A DNA stretch of 60,556 nucleotides from Neolentinus lepideus HHB14362 ss-1 (Eukaryota > Basidiomycota > Agaricomycetes > Gloeophyllales > Gloeophyllaceae): NCBI GenBank assembly GCA_001632425.1, contig KV425663.1, positions 1 through 60,556 on the forward strand, read 5' to 3'. Made by a program: the position numbers and the translations under genes. Under the pieces are notes generated by a model. The model worked only from the letters and a program-made list of their open reading frames with translations. It made no database searches and was not told the DNA's origin. This document shows positions 60,078-60,556 of the stretch, piece by piece. Within the stretch, counting starts at the first letter, position 1, and the number at the start of each line of letters is the position of its first letter.

Positions 60078-60556
60078 ACAAAGGGTAATAGATAGTTCGG
60101 AGGGAGTAAAATGGAAGGATAGGGCCGAGACCGCGAACCACAAATGCGACGTATATGAAAAAAACAAAAGAAACTGCGATGCGAAGCGGGACGTAGAGAG
60201 ATGGCGACGGAATAGCGACGGGAGGCTAAAAATAGAACACAATCGGAAAGAGACAAGGTGCGACTCGGTGCGCCTATTAGCAGTTGGTGAGATAGCAATG
60301 TAGCGACTAGCGACATATAGCGACGTATAGCGACGTATAGCGATGATAGCGACTCGGCGCTCTTATCGTAGGCAGAGAGATAGTGACGCAGAGATCGGAG
60401 GAAGGATGCAAGATGCAGGAAGCTCAGAGATAGACGCAGGAATGAGATGAGAACACTAGATTGCACAGGGAGGACTGACTGGGTTGCCTGTTGCCTGTCT
60501 TGTCTGCCTACAGGAGGTCCAACTAAAGTACTCTACTGGGTAAACAAATGAACCAA

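Larger units (their letters stand above)
56240..60556. other. Repeat-rich region without recognisable genes
   Basis: 4.3 kb with no domain in any frame. AT-rich at 56240-56530; GC-rich with many GCGCTAT/AGCGAC-like short repeats at 58060-58200 and 60300-60360. Two pairs of exact direct repeats link 56762-57959 with 59978-60077. A 129-codon minus frame at 58501-58890 and a 137-codon minus frame at 60053-60466 are Arg- or Ser/Leu-rich and look accidental. Probably decayed mobile DNA. Confidence 0.5.

Noticed and set aside
60053..60466. 137-codon Ser/Leu-rich minus-strand frame at the right edge
   Set aside because: It overlaps the exact 64-bp repeat and short AGCGAC-type repeats; low-complexity translation only.

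Overview
The window looks like nuclear DNA of a filamentous basidiomycete (Agaricomycetes; Polyporales-like is an inference). Genes on both strands are cut by many phase-consistent introns, mostly 45-70 nt with GT-AG ends, and several encode families typical of mushroom-forming fungi: an expanded DUF262 protein, multi-pass membrane receptor-like proteins, single-span proteins with two beta-sandwich-like ectodomains, and a CYP monooxygenase. I rebuilt exon chains by hand; every chain called as a CDS closes to a whole number of codons.

Layout, left to right: terminus of a repeat family (4-92); small secreted protein (2032-2818, +); mitochondrial arginine-biosynthesis polyprotein Arg5,6 (3864-6789, +); calcineurin catalytic subunit (7157-9561, +); a 5-kb stretch without a convincing gene; prenylcysteine methyltransferase-like gene (14626-15386, +); large O-methyltransferase with a Ser/Pro-rich insert (17259-20398, -); tandem pair of multi-pass membrane proteins (20779-22422 and 23289-24938, -); a 1.1-kb non-autonomous DNA transposon with perfect 99-bp inverted ends and a 9-bp target duplication (25633-26737); C2H2-type zinc-finger gene (29582-30426, +); cytochrome P450 (31105-33444, -); DUR3-type urea transporter (33983-36969, -) with four GATAAG sites upstream; nucleolar RNA-binding protein Nop4/RBM28 (38656-41797, +); alpha/beta hydrolase (42098-43235, -); DUF262 protein (44315-46397, +); single-span membrane protein C (46513-48121, -); ORC5 (49265-51066, +); an inverted pseudogene of C (51634-52890, +); its intact paralogue D (53982-55679, -); and a repeat-rich, apparently gene-free end (56151-60556).

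The genes do not form one pathway. Core housekeeping genes (ARG5,6, calcineurin, NOP4, ORC5, DUR3) are mixed with fast-evolving lineage-specific ones. The right-hand third (44-56 kb) is the most dynamic part: a roughly 2.2-kb segment has been duplicated, carrying gene C/D and the 3-prime end of the DUF262 gene, and a third copy is decaying on the other strand.

The most unusual observation is that genes C and D, and even the pseudogene, can only be read in frame if the transcript contains an exon of one nucleotide (a single G) between two introns of normal length. Other extreme exons (6, 7, 10, 11, 14, 16 and 17 nt) occur in the transporter, DUF262, hydrolase and P450 genes, and two introns have GC-AG ends. 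All functions are inferred from sequence features alone.
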